Positions 1 to 7,105 of a DNA stretch of 64,000 bases are shown in pieces. The stretch comes from Bradyrhizobium sp. 190. GTDB lineage: Bacteria > Pseudomonadota > Alphaproteobacteria > Rhizobiales > Xanthobacteraceae. Position 1 is the stretch's first letter. Each line of letters begins with the position of its first letter. The stretch covers positions 880,501 to 944,500 of the forward strand of contig NZ_JADPJL010000012.1 of NCBI RefSeq assembly GCF_023073415.1. Direction: 5' to 3'. The translations under genes and the position numbers were made by a program. The notes beneath the pieces are model-generated. The model had not been told where the DNA came from and made no database searches. It saw nothing but the letters and a program-made list of their open reading frames with translations.

Positions 1-42
1 TTACCAAGCGGTTTGGGAGGAAATAGCCGCTTGCTCGGAGCC

Positions 43-135
43 GTAGGGTGGGCAAAGCGTAGCGTGCCCACCATCAAGATCGGTGCTCGGTGATGGGTGG
101 TGGGCACGGCGCAAGTGCGCCTTTGCCCACCCTAC
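43..135. repeat. Dispersed palindromic repeat, gtagggtgggc family, copy 1
   Basis: The element begins gtagggtgggcaaagcg and ends with the inverted counterpart ctttgcccaccctac, so the ends can pair into a long imperfect hairpin. Two further copies lie at 13810-13895 and 23309-23399 in this window. This copy ends 9 bp from the proC stop codon and may act as its terminator, which is inference. Confidence 0.85.
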
Positions 136-143
136 GATTTCAT

Positions 144-962
144 CTACTTCGCCAGTTCCTTCGACCGCTTCGTCGCCGCGGCGATGGCGCGGATCATCAG
201 CGGCTGCATTCCGTTCTTGCCCATGAGCACTTCCAGCGCGGCCGCCGTGGTGCCGCCGGGCGAGGTGACGTTCTGGCGCAGCGTCGCGGAATCCTGTTCG
301 GAGCGGTGCAGCAGTTCGCCGGAGCCGGCGACGGTTTCACGCGCGAGCTTGGTTGCGAGTTCCGCCGGCAGGCCGGCCTCGACACCGGCGCGCGCCAGTT
401 CTTCGGCGAGCAGGAACACATAGGCCGGACCGGAGCCGGACACGGCGGTCACCGCATCCATCAGGCTTTCATCGTCGACCCATTCGACCGAGCCGGTGGC
501 GCGCAGCAGCGCATCGGCGGTGGCGCGCTGCGCGGCACTGACATTCTTCGCCGCGACCGCAACCGTGATGCCGCGGCCGATCGCGGCCGGCGTGTTCGGC
601 ATGGCGCGAACCACCATGCCGCCGCAGACCTGTTCCAGCACAGCTATGGGCGTGCCCGCCATGATCGAGACGACCAGCGTGCTCGGTCCGACGAGCTGCT
701 TTAGCGCCGGACCCGCTTCGCGGAACATCTGCGGCTTCACGGCGACCACCAGCGTATCGGCCGTGCCGGCGTCTTTCGGATTGAGACGGACGCCGTTAGC
801 GGCGAGCGCCTTGATGTCGTCGGACGGGAACGGCTCGATCACCACGACGCGCTTGGCGTCGAGGCCGCCGGCCAGCCATCCGGTCAGCATCGCGCCGCCC
901 ATCTTGCCGGCGCCGGCGAGCGCGATGGTGCCGTGGAGGTTTTGAAGTGCGTTGGTGTTCAA
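144..962 (-). CDS. proC: Pyrroline-5-carboxylate reductase ProC
   Basis: Catalyses the last step of proline synthesis, NAD(P)H reduction of pyrroline-5-carboxylate, in the cytoplasm. The N-terminus has the Rossmann motif GAGKMGGAM. The C-terminal half carries the family signature region with SGSGPAYVFLLAEEL and NVTSPGGTTAAAL. With a TTG start at 962 the protein is 272 aa, normal for the family. The open frame continues upstream through a dispersed palindromic repeat (984-1106), and those extra residues do not look like ProC, so I chose the TTG. No good ribosome binding site is visible there, so the start is the weak point. It follows the YbjN-like gene on the same strand and may be co-transcribed with it. 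Confidence 0.95.
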   Translation of the reverse strand: MNTNALQNLHGTIALAGAGKMGGAMLTGWLAGGLDAKRVVVIEPFPSDDIKALAANGVRLNPKDAGTADTLVVAVKPQMFREAGPALKQLVGPSTLVVSIMAGTPIAVLEQVCGGMVVRAMPNTPAAIGRGITVAVAAKNVSAAQRATADALLRATGSVEWVDDESLMDAVTAVSGSGPAYVFLLAEELARAGVEAGLPAELATKLARETVAGSGELLHRSEQDSATLRQNVTSPGGTTAAALEVLMGKNGMQPLMIRAIAAATKRSKELAK

Positions 963-983
963 GGCGTCACCACAAATGCTGCC

Positions 984-1106
984 GTCGTCCCTGCGAACGC
1001 AGGGACCCATAACCACAGGCGTTTTTAGTGAAGCGAAGACCGAGCGACAAGCATTTTACCCGAACACTGGCGCCGCGGCGTATGGGTCCCTGCTTTCGCA
1101 GGGACG
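984..1106. repeat. Dispersed inverted repeat, gtccctgcg family, copy 1
   Basis: The left end reads cgtccctgcgaacgcagggacccata and the right end is its near-complement, tatgggtccctgctttcgcagggacg, with about 70 bp between. Related copies are at 29286-29402 and 56812-56973. This one fills the gap between the YbjN-like gene and proC, and starts only 22 bp before the proposed proC start. Confidence 0.8.
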
Positions 1107-1133
1107 AACCCGCGTGTGTGGAAGCAGCGACCC

Positions 1134-1634
1134 CTACGCCTCGCCCTCGGTATCGAACATCGCCGCGCTCATCGCCTCCGGGGCGGTCTTCCCGGCCCAG
1201 ATCACGAACTGGAACGCGGGGTAATAGCGCTCGCAGGCGTGGATGGCGCCGGCCAGCATAACCTCGCACTGTGCGGCCGAGGCGGTCAGCCCGCCCGGCA
1301 GCACCAGCGCCTGCCGGTACATGATCATGCCGGTGTGGGTCCAGATGTCGAAATGGCCGACCCATAATTGCTCGTTGATCGCCGCGATCAGCCGCTGCAC
1401 TTCGGCGCGGCGCGCCGGCGGAATCTTCATGTCGAAGGCGGAGGCCAGGTGCAGCGCCTCTATCTCGGCCATCCAGGTGAAGGAGAGCTGATAGTCGGTC
1501 CAGTTGCCCTTGGAGACGATGGTGACTTCGTCTTCGCCGGAGCGTTCGAACGCCCAATTGTTCTCGGCGGCAATGTCCTCGACCGCCGCGAGTGGGTTGT
1601 TCCGGGAATCGATAATGCCTTCGAGGAGGGACAT
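1134..1634 (-). CDS. YbjN domain-containing protein
   Basis: A 166-aa cytoplasmic protein without signal peptide or membrane segment. The layout, an N-terminal region with NNPLAAVEDIAAENNW followed by alternating strands and a helix with RRAEVQRLIAAINEQL, matches the YbjN/type III secretion chaperone-like fold. The molecular function of this family is not established. I recall it standing upstream of proC in related genomes, which supports a real gene in a conserved pair. The ATG at 1634 gives MSLLEGIIDSRNNP. The region between it and proC is a repeat element. Confidence 0.85.
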   Translation of the reverse strand: MSLLEGIIDSRNNPLAAVEDIAAENNWAFERSGEDEVTIVSKGNWTDYQLSFTWMAEIEALHLASAFDMKIPPARRAEVQRLIAAINEQLWVGHFDIWTHTGMIMYRQALVLPGGLTASAAQCEVMLAGAIHACERYYPAFQFVIWAGKTAPEAMSAAMFDTEGEA

Positions 1635-2254
1635 GCCGTCTCGACCTTATTTTTGAATTCTTCTGATACGCACGCGGAGCACGGCGCGTTGAACTGATGC
1701 GTCGGCGCCGACTGCAATTCCCCGATCGCTGATCATCCCGGGGCCTGCCGAGGCTCAAGTGATGTGATTTGCGGAATCCGCGCAACTGACCCCTGAGTCC
1801 GTCCACAGGCCAAAGCGGCGTCGTCCACAGCAGATCGCGGCCACAGTTATTAATTTGAGAACAAACCGGAATCGGATTCGAGCGTCGCGGAGTCCGGCGG
1901 CCGGAGAAATCGGGCCGGTCAGCCACAATGGTTAATAGATCGCTAAATGGTTAATAGATCGCTAATTTCCTTTGAATGGTCTTATTTCGCCTCCCGCCGC
2001 CGATACGCTCATGCTGAGGGCAGAGGCCGGTTCCCGTCCGTAGTGCGCGCCAAGCCGGAAAGAGACACGCGAGACGCATGCTGCAACGCGCGGCTTTGAA
2101 GATCGCCCTTCATCGATCAGGTGGCTTGACGTACCGGCGGATACGCCCCGGGCTACTTCTCGCGCGCAACCGTGAATGTATCGCCCTGCTTCTGATCTCG
2201 CAGAGACCCCTTCGCAAATTGTGCGTTAACACCGGTCCGCTAGCGGCGGCCGCC
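1635..2254. other. 620-bp gene-free stretch with a 19-bp tandem duplication
   Basis: No convincing gene in either strand. It holds the promoter side of the YbjN-like gene and the end of the Bug-type gene. The one visible structure is a perfect 19-bp tandem duplication at 1928-1965, unit atggttaatagatcgctaa. The AT content around 1840-1985 is clearly higher than in the flanking genes. Confidence 0.6.
1928..1965. repeat. Perfect 19-bp tandem duplication
   Basis: Two adjacent identical copies of atggttaatagatcgctaa at 1928-1946 and 1947-1965. The unit contains ttaat and gatcgc but I recognise no regulator site in it. It could be a recent replication slip or a double operator. Confidence 0.9.
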
Positions 2255-3235
2255 TTACTCCGGCTTGAGGCTGCCGGTGCGAACCACCTTGCCCCATTTC
2301 TCGGTTTCGTCTGCGATCAGCCTGCCGAAATCGGCCGGTGAGCCCGGCATCGGCTCGCCGCCGATCGCGGCAAGCCGGGCCTTCATGCCGCCATCGGCGA
2401 TGGCCGCATTGATTTCCTTGTTGAGCTTTTCGACAATTTGGGCCGGGGTGTTTTTCGGCGCGGCGAAGCCGTACCACTGGCTCGCTTCATAGCCCGGCAC
2501 GGAATCCGCCACGGTCGGAACCTCCGGCAGATCCCGCATGCGCGCAGCTGTCGTCACCGCGAGCGCGCGCAGCTTGCCGGTCTTGATATGATCGGCGGTG
2601 CCGGGCGCAGCCGCAAACAGGATCTGCACCTGGCCGCCGAGCAGATCCGTCAGCGCCGGGCCCTGGCCGCGATAGGGGACGTGGACCATGTCGACGCCGG
2701 TCATCATCTTGAACAACTCGCCCGCCATGTGCGGCGCGCTGCCGCTGCCGGCCGATGCCATGTTGACCTTTCCCGGATTGGCTTTGGCGTAAGCGATGAA
2801 TTCGGCCAGCGTCTGCGCGGGCACCGAGGGGTGGACCAGCACCACCATCGGCACGCGGATGACGCCTGCGACCGGTGCGATATCGCGGACAAAGTTGAAG
2901 TTCAGTTTCTCGTAGAGCGAGGCGTTGACCGCATTCGGGACCGTTGCCAGCAGCAGCGTGTAGCCGTCGGGTGCGGCGTTCACGACCGCCTCGGTGCCGA
3001 TATTGCCGCCCGCGCCGGTGCGGTTCTCGACCACGAAGGGCTGCCCGAGATGGTCGGCCAGCCACTGACCGATCAGGCGCGCGGTGATGTCAACGCCGCC
3101 ACCGGCGGCGAAGCCGGCGACGATTTTCGTCGGCCGCGTCGGATAATCGAGCGCGAATGCCAGTCGCGGCAAGGCGGGTGCAGCGATGAGCGCGCCGGCG
3201 AGTTTGAGGAAATTCCGGCGAGGAAGAAATTTCAT
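2255..3235 (-). CDS. Tripartite tricarboxylate transporter substrate-binding protein (Bug family)
   Basis: A 326-aa periplasmic binding protein of the TctC/Bug family, which captures carboxylates for TctAB permeases. The N-terminus MKFLPRRNFLKLAGALIAAP has a twin-arginine-like RRNFLK motif and a hydrophobic stretch ending before LAFALDYPTRP. The family motif GFAAGGGVDITARLIGQWL follows, and VENRTGAGGNIGTEAV is typical of the first lobe. No TctA or TctB gene is adjacent, so it is an orphan, which is common for this expanded family. The ligand cannot be told from the sequence. It is transcribed divergently from the riboswitch-ribH unit. Confidence 0.92.
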   Translation of the reverse strand: MKFLPRRNFLKLAGALIAAPALPRLAFALDYPTRPTKIVAGFAAGGGVDITARLIGQWLADHLGQPFVVENRTGAGGNIGTEAVVNAAPDGYTLLLATVPNAVNASLYEKLNFNFVRDIAPVAGVIRVPMVVLVHPSVPAQTLAEFIAYAKANPGKVNMASAGSGSAPHMAGELFKMMTGVDMVHVPYRGQGPALTDLLGGQVQILFAAAPGTADHIKTGKLRALAVTTAARMRDLPEVPTVADSVPGYEASQWYGFAAPKNTPAQIVEKLNKEINAAIADGGMKARLAAIGGEPMPGSPADFGRLIADETEKWGKVVRTGSLKPE

Positions 3236-3427
3236 GCTGAGCGCCCCCTGTTGGCAGCAAGCCTATCCCAATTGCCGCGGCCCGAGTAACGGCCATCAGC
3301 GGATCACGCGTGTGCGCCCTGTTCCGGCGGCATGCAGACATGCCGATTCCCCATGCCAAAGGTGCTTGCTGACGCCCGGGCGTTGGTCATATCCTTGGGG
3401 CAGGTCGTCCATTCCGGGCGGCCGATG

Positions 3428-3572
3428 TTCTCAGGGCGGGGTGAAAATCCCCACCGGCGGTAAGGGTGACGTAGCCCAAGCCCGCGAGCGCCTTCCTCTC
3501 CCTGCGGGAAGAAGGGTCAGCAGATTCGGTGCGATTCCGAAGCCGACGGTTACAGTCCGGATGAAAGAGAAC
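3428..3572 (+). ncRNA. FMN riboswitch (RFN element)
   Basis: The conserved RFN blocks appear in order: tcagggcggggtgaaaatcc, ccaccggcggtaa, agcccgcgagcg, gtcagcagattcggtgcga, then ttccgaagccgacggtta and agtccggatgaaagaga. This class binds FMN and lowers expression of riboflavin synthesis or uptake genes. It lies 83 bp upstream of ribH. The space between contains a hairpin, arms cggcc and ggccg with inner cacg/cgtg (about 3582-3609), without a T-run after it. That suggests control of translation rather than termination, but this is inference. Confidence 0.95.
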
Positions 3573-3654
3573 GGTTTGCGGCGGCCTTCGCACGTTTTCG
3601 CGTGGGCCGGCGTCGTTCCGTATGCCCTGATTCTGGTCCTGAAAGAGGAAAGCC

Positions 3655-4239
3655 ATGAATCAGATGTTGCAAGAGCCTGAAGTCCAATCCCAACCCCAAA
3701 CGATCGAAGCGAGCCACGTCCCTGACGTGCCCGAGCGTCCGCCGGCGCCGGTGCATCCGCGCTTCGTCAAGCCGCAGCGCGTCGCCTTCGTGCAGTCGTC
3801 GTGGCACCGCGACGTGGTCGAGGAATGCCGCATCGCGTTCCTCGAAGAGATCGAGGCGCGCCATATCTCGCGCGCGCAGGTCGATCTGTTCGAGGTGCCG
3901 GGTTCGTTCGAAATACCCTTGCATGCACAACTGCTCGCCAAGACGCGGCGCTACACCGCGATCGTGGCCGCGGGCCTCGTCGTCGACGGCGGCATCTATC
4001 GCCACGAATTCGTCGCCGACACCGTGATCAAGGCGCTGATGGACGTGCAGCTCAAGACCGAGGTGCCGATATTCTCCGCGGTGCTGACGCCGCAGCAATT
4101 CCACGACAGCGCGGTGCATCACGACTTCTTCCGCAAGCATTTCGTCATCAAGGGCATCGAGGTCGCGGAAGCCTGCGCTGACACGCTGCACAGCCTGGAA
4201 CGGCTGCGTGGCCAGGTGGCGGCTGGGATCGTGGCGTAA
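3655..4239 (+). CDS. ribH: 6,7-dimethyl-8-ribityllumazine synthase, type II (RibH2)
   Basis: Condenses 5-amino-6-ribitylaminouracil with 3,4-dihydroxy-2-butanone 4-phosphate in riboflavin synthesis. The 194-aa protein has a 35-residue Pro-rich N-terminal extension, then FVQSSWH (45-51), VPGSFEIP (81-88) and AAGLVVDGGIYRHEFV (105-120), where the His replaces the usual GxVIxGxTxHF form as in RibH2 decamers of Brucella and rhizobia. The start ATG at 3655 follows gaggaaagcc, a good ribosome binding site. It is the only gene directly behind the FMN riboswitch, so FMN should repress it. No other rib gene is nearby, which fits RibH2 being a second, separately controlled copy. Confidence 0.95.
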   Translation: MNQMLQEPEVQSQPQTIEASHVPDVPERPPAPVHPRFVKPQRVAFVQSSWHRDVVEECRIAFLEEIEARHISRAQVDLFEVPGSFEIPLHAQLLAKTRRYTAIVAAGLVVDGGIYRHEFVADTVIKALMDVQLKTEVPIFSAVLTPQQFHDSAVHHDFFRKHFVIKGIEVAEACADTLHSLERLRGQVAAGIVA

Positions 4240-4265
4240 GCCCCTCACGATCAGCCAATTGTCAT

Positions 4266-4299
4266 TCCCGCCGCCGGACCTATAAACTCGGCGGCGGGA
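4266..4299 (+). terminator. Perfect 11-bp inverted repeat after ribH
   Basis: Arms tcccgccgccg (4266-4276) and cggcggcggga (4289-4299) enclose a 12-nt loop, gacctataaact. It sits 27 bp after the ribH stop and 37 bp before the coxC-like start. There is no T-run, so it may be a Rho-independent-like stop, an attenuator, or an operator for the next gene. Confidence 0.5.
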
Positions 4300-4336
4300 G
4301 GAGGCACGCCCGTGGAGACGGGCGGCCGAGACGATC

Positions 4337-5566
4337 ATGTTCGAAGGACACGATCCCTATCTCGTCGCGCTCTCGGTGGTGATCGCGATTCTGGGAGGAT
4401 ACACCGGCTTCGGCCTCGCCGCGCGCATCCGCGGGACGCCGGATGCCAGTCATCGCCTGTTGCTCGCAGGCGCCGCATTCTTTCTCGCCATCGGCATCTG
4501 GACCATGCATTTCGTCGGCATGCTGGCGGCGCCGCTGCCGGCGGGTGCCGTCTATCTGGTGTTGCCGACCATCGTGTCGTTCCTGATCTGCGCGCTGGTC
4601 GTGGGGATTTCCCTGTTCTTCGTCAGCGTCGGCGAGCCTTCGATGCTGCGCGTGGTTTCCTCGGCGGCGCTGCTCGGAGTGGGGATCGCCAGTATGCACT
4701 ATGTCGGCATGCATGGATTGTCGGGCAATTTTACCATGACGCATGACGCCGCCATGGTCGTGCTGTCGGTCCTGATTGCGATCGCCACCGCTTATGGCGG
4801 CCTGCGTGCATTCCTGGCGCGGCAGGGCGGCGTGCAGCTCGCGCTGAGCGCGGTCGCTTACGGCTTCGCGGTGTCGGGCATGCACTACACCGCGATGGCC
4901 GGCATGCATCTGGTTCCGGCGCCGCAAGGATCGCATCACCACGTCGAAGGGTTGACCGCGTCGTCGCAAATGCTGTCGCTGGTCGTGGCGCTGCTGTGCT
5001 TTGTGATTGCGGCGGGCTTCCTGTTGTCGCTGGTGCCGGACCCACGCAAGAAGGCCGCCGCGACGATAGATGTGGTCGCCGCCATTCCCGGCGCAGTCGT
5101 CCCCGAGGCCGCCGTCCTCGTTGCAACTATCCCGCCGGCGGACTCCAGCGCCGCCTCGACCAGCCCGCGGCTCCGGCCGACGCCGCTCGGTGGCATCGGC
5201 CAACCGCCCCGCGCCGCACCCGCGCCACGGTTGCCGGTCGAGGGCGCCGACGGCACCCATTTCATCGATACCGCCGACGTCAGGAGCGTCCGGGCCGACG
5301 CTCACTATACAAAGGTCCACGACGGCACCCGGGAGCGGATGTGTCCGTGGTCGATCTCGGAGGCCGAAGCCCAGCTCGACCCTGGACTGTTCGTCCGGGT
5401 GCACCGCAGCCACATCGTGGCGATGGCCCACGTCACTTTCGTCCGAAAGGAAGGCGATGGCGCGATCATCGAACTCGACGGCCCATCGCCGCACCGGGTG
5501 CCGGTGAGCCGGGCCAAGATCGCCGAGGTGAAGGCCCGCCTTGGTCTCGCGCGACGCCACGCATAG
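4337..5566 (+). CDS. coxC: MHYT-domain membrane sensor with C-terminal LytTR DNA-binding domain (CoxC-like)
   Basis: A 409-aa regulator fused to a membrane sensor. Residues 1-235 form about seven hydrophobic segments holding three MHYT-type motifs: MHFVGM (57), MHYVGM (120) and MHYTAM (182). MHYT domains are proposed to bind copper and sense O2, CO or NO. A Pro/Ala-rich linker (about 240-300) leads to a LytTR domain (about 305-402) with LFVRVHRSHIVAM near 351-363. In Oligotropha carboxidovorans, CoxC (just before coxM) and CoxH have this same architecture. Here it stands 160 bp upstream of coxM in the same direction, so it probably controls the cox genes. A candidate target site lies immediately downstream (5600-5633). 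Confidence 0.9.
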   Translation: MFEGHDPYLVALSVVIAILGGYTGFGLAARIRGTPDASHRLLLAGAAFFLAIGIWTMHFVGMLAAPLPAGAVYLVLPTIVSFLICALVVGISLFFVSVGEPSMLRVVSSAALLGVGIASMHYVGMHGLSGNFTMTHDAAMVVLSVLIAIATAYGGLRAFLARQGGVQLALSAVAYGFAVSGMHYTAMAGMHLVPAPQGSHHHVEGLTASSQMLSLVVALLCFVIAAGFLLSLVPDPRKKAAATIDVVAAIPGAVVPEAAVLVATIPPADSSAASTSPRLRPTPLGGIGQPPRAAPAPRLPVEGADGTHFIDTADVRSVRADAHYTKVHDGTRERMCPWSISEAEAQLDPGLFVRVHRSHIVAMAHVTFVRKEGDGAIIELDGPSPHRVPVSRAKIAEVKARLGLARRHA

Positions 5567-5599
5567 CGCCTCATTGATCCGTTAGGTCGTAGAGCCTGA

Positions 5600-5633
5600 C
5601 GCATTTCGTGCGCGGTTACCCGCATTTCGTGCG
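5600..5633 (+). promoter_or_regulatory. Candidate LytTR operator: two 13-bp direct repeats, 21-bp period
   Basis: The word cgcatttcgtgcg occurs at 5600-5612 and again at 5621-5633, exactly 21 bp apart, two turns of the helix. LytTR proteins such as AlgR and AgrA bind pairs of direct repeats with about this period, although the word here differs from the AgrA/AlgR consensus. It lies between the coxC-like gene and coxM, 94 bp before the coxM start. Function is inferred from position and geometry. Confidence 0.55.
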
Positions 5634-5726
5634 ATTTTCCCGACCTGGTGCCCCCACGATTGCGCTTTAGAACGGCTCCAATCAGCTTCGCCTCCAACGT
5701 CCGAAAAGGGCGAGTGGAGGAGACAC

Positions 5727-6590
5727 ATGATTCCTGGCCCATTCAGCTATCACCGGCCGGCGACCGTGGCCGATGCGGTGAAACTGCTCTCGACCCTGGG
5801 TGATGAGGCCCGTCCGCTGGCCGGCGGCCACAGCCTGGTTCCCATGATGAAGCTCAGGCTCGCGAGCCCTGAGCACCTGGTCGATCTGCACGGCGTCGCC
5901 GGGCTCAAGGGCATCCGCCGCGACGGCAACACAATTGTGATCGGCGCGATGACCACCCAGCACGAATTGCTGGCGTCCGACGAGATCGGCAAGTCCTTGC
6001 CCATTCTGGACGAAACCGCGCTTCTGATCGCCGATCCCCAGGTTCGCTACCGCGGCACCATCGGCGGCAATGTCGCCAATGGCGATCCCGGCAACGACAT
6101 GCCGGCGCTGATGATGACGTTGGGGGGGAGCTACCGGCTTGAAGGCAATGCCGGCGGCCGCGACGTCGCAGCATCGGAGTTCTATCAGGGCGCCTACTTC
6201 ACCGCGCTCGAGCCTGGCGAACTCCTGACCGCGATCTCCATCCCGGTCCCGCCGGTCGGTCACGGCTATGCTTACGAAAAACTCAAGCGCAAGGTGGGCG
6301 ACTATGCCACGGCCGCCGCCGCCGTGGTGCTGACGATGGCAGGCGGCAAGGTCGCCACCTGCCAGATCGGCCTGACCAACCTTGCCGAAACGCCGCTGCT
6401 CGCCGAAGACGCTGCGAAAGCGGTGATCGGCACCAGCCTAGATCCGGCCACGCTGAAGAAGGCTGCCGCCGCCGCGGAAGCGATCATGTCGCCGGCCGCG
6501 GACGCCCGCGGCCCCGTCGAATACCGCAAGCATGTCGGCGGCATCATGGTGATGCGCGCGCTGCAGCGCGCCGCCGGCCGCGCAAGCTGA
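5727..6590 (+). CDS. coxM: Carbon monoxide dehydrogenase medium subunit CoxM (FAD)
   Basis: FAD-binding subunit of aerobic CO dehydrogenase, passing electrons from the FeS subunit to the quinone pool. At 287 aa it matches the family. FAD-binding motifs are LAGGHSLVP (AGGHS at 32-36) and [11 protein letters not shown] (TIGG at 111-114), at the positions I recall for Oligotropha CoxM. The ATG at 5727 follows gtggaggagaca. It is the first structural gene of the coxM-S-L-D-E-F-G run, with 14 bp before coxS. Confidence 0.97.
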   Translation: MIPGPFSYHRPATVADAVKLLSTLGDEARPLAGGHSLVPMMKLRLASPEHLVDLHGVAGLKGIRRDGNTIVIGAMTTQHELLASDEIGKSLPILDETALLIADPQVRYRGTIGGNVANGDPGNDMPALMMTLGGSYRLEGNAGGRDVAASEFYQGAYFTALEPGELLTAISIPVPPVGHGYAYEKLKRKVGDYATAAAAVVLTMAGGKVATCQIGLTNLAETPLLAEDAAKAVIGTSLDPATLKKAAAAAEAIMSPAADARGPVEYRKHVGGIMVMRALQRAAGRAS

Positions 6591-6604
6591 GAGGGGATCA
6601 CAAA

Positions 6605-7105
6605 ATGGCAAAAACCCATATCACCATGAAGGTGAACGGCGCCGAGGTCGAAGGCCTCGCCGAACCGCGCACGCTGCTGGTGCATTTCATCCGCGAAAAT
6701 CTCTCGCTCACCGGCACCCATATCGGCTGCGAGACCACCCATTGTGGCGCCTGCACCATCGATATCGACGGTATGTCGGTGAAGTCCTGCACCATGTTCG
6801 CGGTGCAGGCAGAGGGTTCCGACATCACCACCATCGAAGGCATGGCCAGTGCCGACGGTTCGCTGTCGGCGCTGCAGGAAGGTTTTCGGATGATGCACGG
6901 CCTGCAATGCGGCTTCTGCACGCCCGGCATGATTTTGCGCGCGCACCGGCTGCTCCAGGAGAATCCGTCTCCGAGCGAAGAAGAAATCCGGATGGGCATT
7001 TCAGGCAATATCTGCCGCTGCACCGGCTACCAGAACATCGTCAGGGCCATTCAATATGCCGCTGCCAAGATCAACGGCGTCGAATTCAGGGAGGCTGCGG
7101 AATGA
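6605..7105 (+). CDS. coxS: Carbon monoxide dehydrogenase small subunit CoxS ([2Fe-2S])
   Basis: A 166-aa iron-sulfur subunit carrying two [2Fe-2S] clusters that shuttle electrons from the Mo-Cu site to FAD. The N-terminal plant-ferredoxin-like domain has Cys42, 47, 50 and 62 ([10 protein letters not shown]...SC). The C-terminal helical domain has Cys102, 105, 137 and 139 (QCGFCTPG and ICRCTGY). All eight ligands are present. The stop codon overlaps the coxL start by 4 bp (ATGA), indicating translational coupling. Confidence 0.97.
   Translation: MAKTHITMKVNGAEVEGLAEPRTLLVHFIRENLSLTGTHIGCETTHCGACTIDIDGMSVKSCTMFAVQAEGSDITTIEGMASADGSLSALQEGFRMMHGLQCGFCTPGMILRAHRLLQENPSPSEEEIRMGISGNICRCTGYQNIVRAIQYAAAKINGVEFREAAE

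Noticed and set aside
3582..3609. Intrinsic terminator in the ribH leader
   Set aside because: The hairpin lacks a T-run, so transcription termination is not supported; sequestration of the start region remains possible.
4280..5560. 426-codon minus-strand frame opposite the coxC-like gene
   Set aside because: Low-complexity Arg/His/Gln-rich product, the mirror of the MHYT-LytTR gene.
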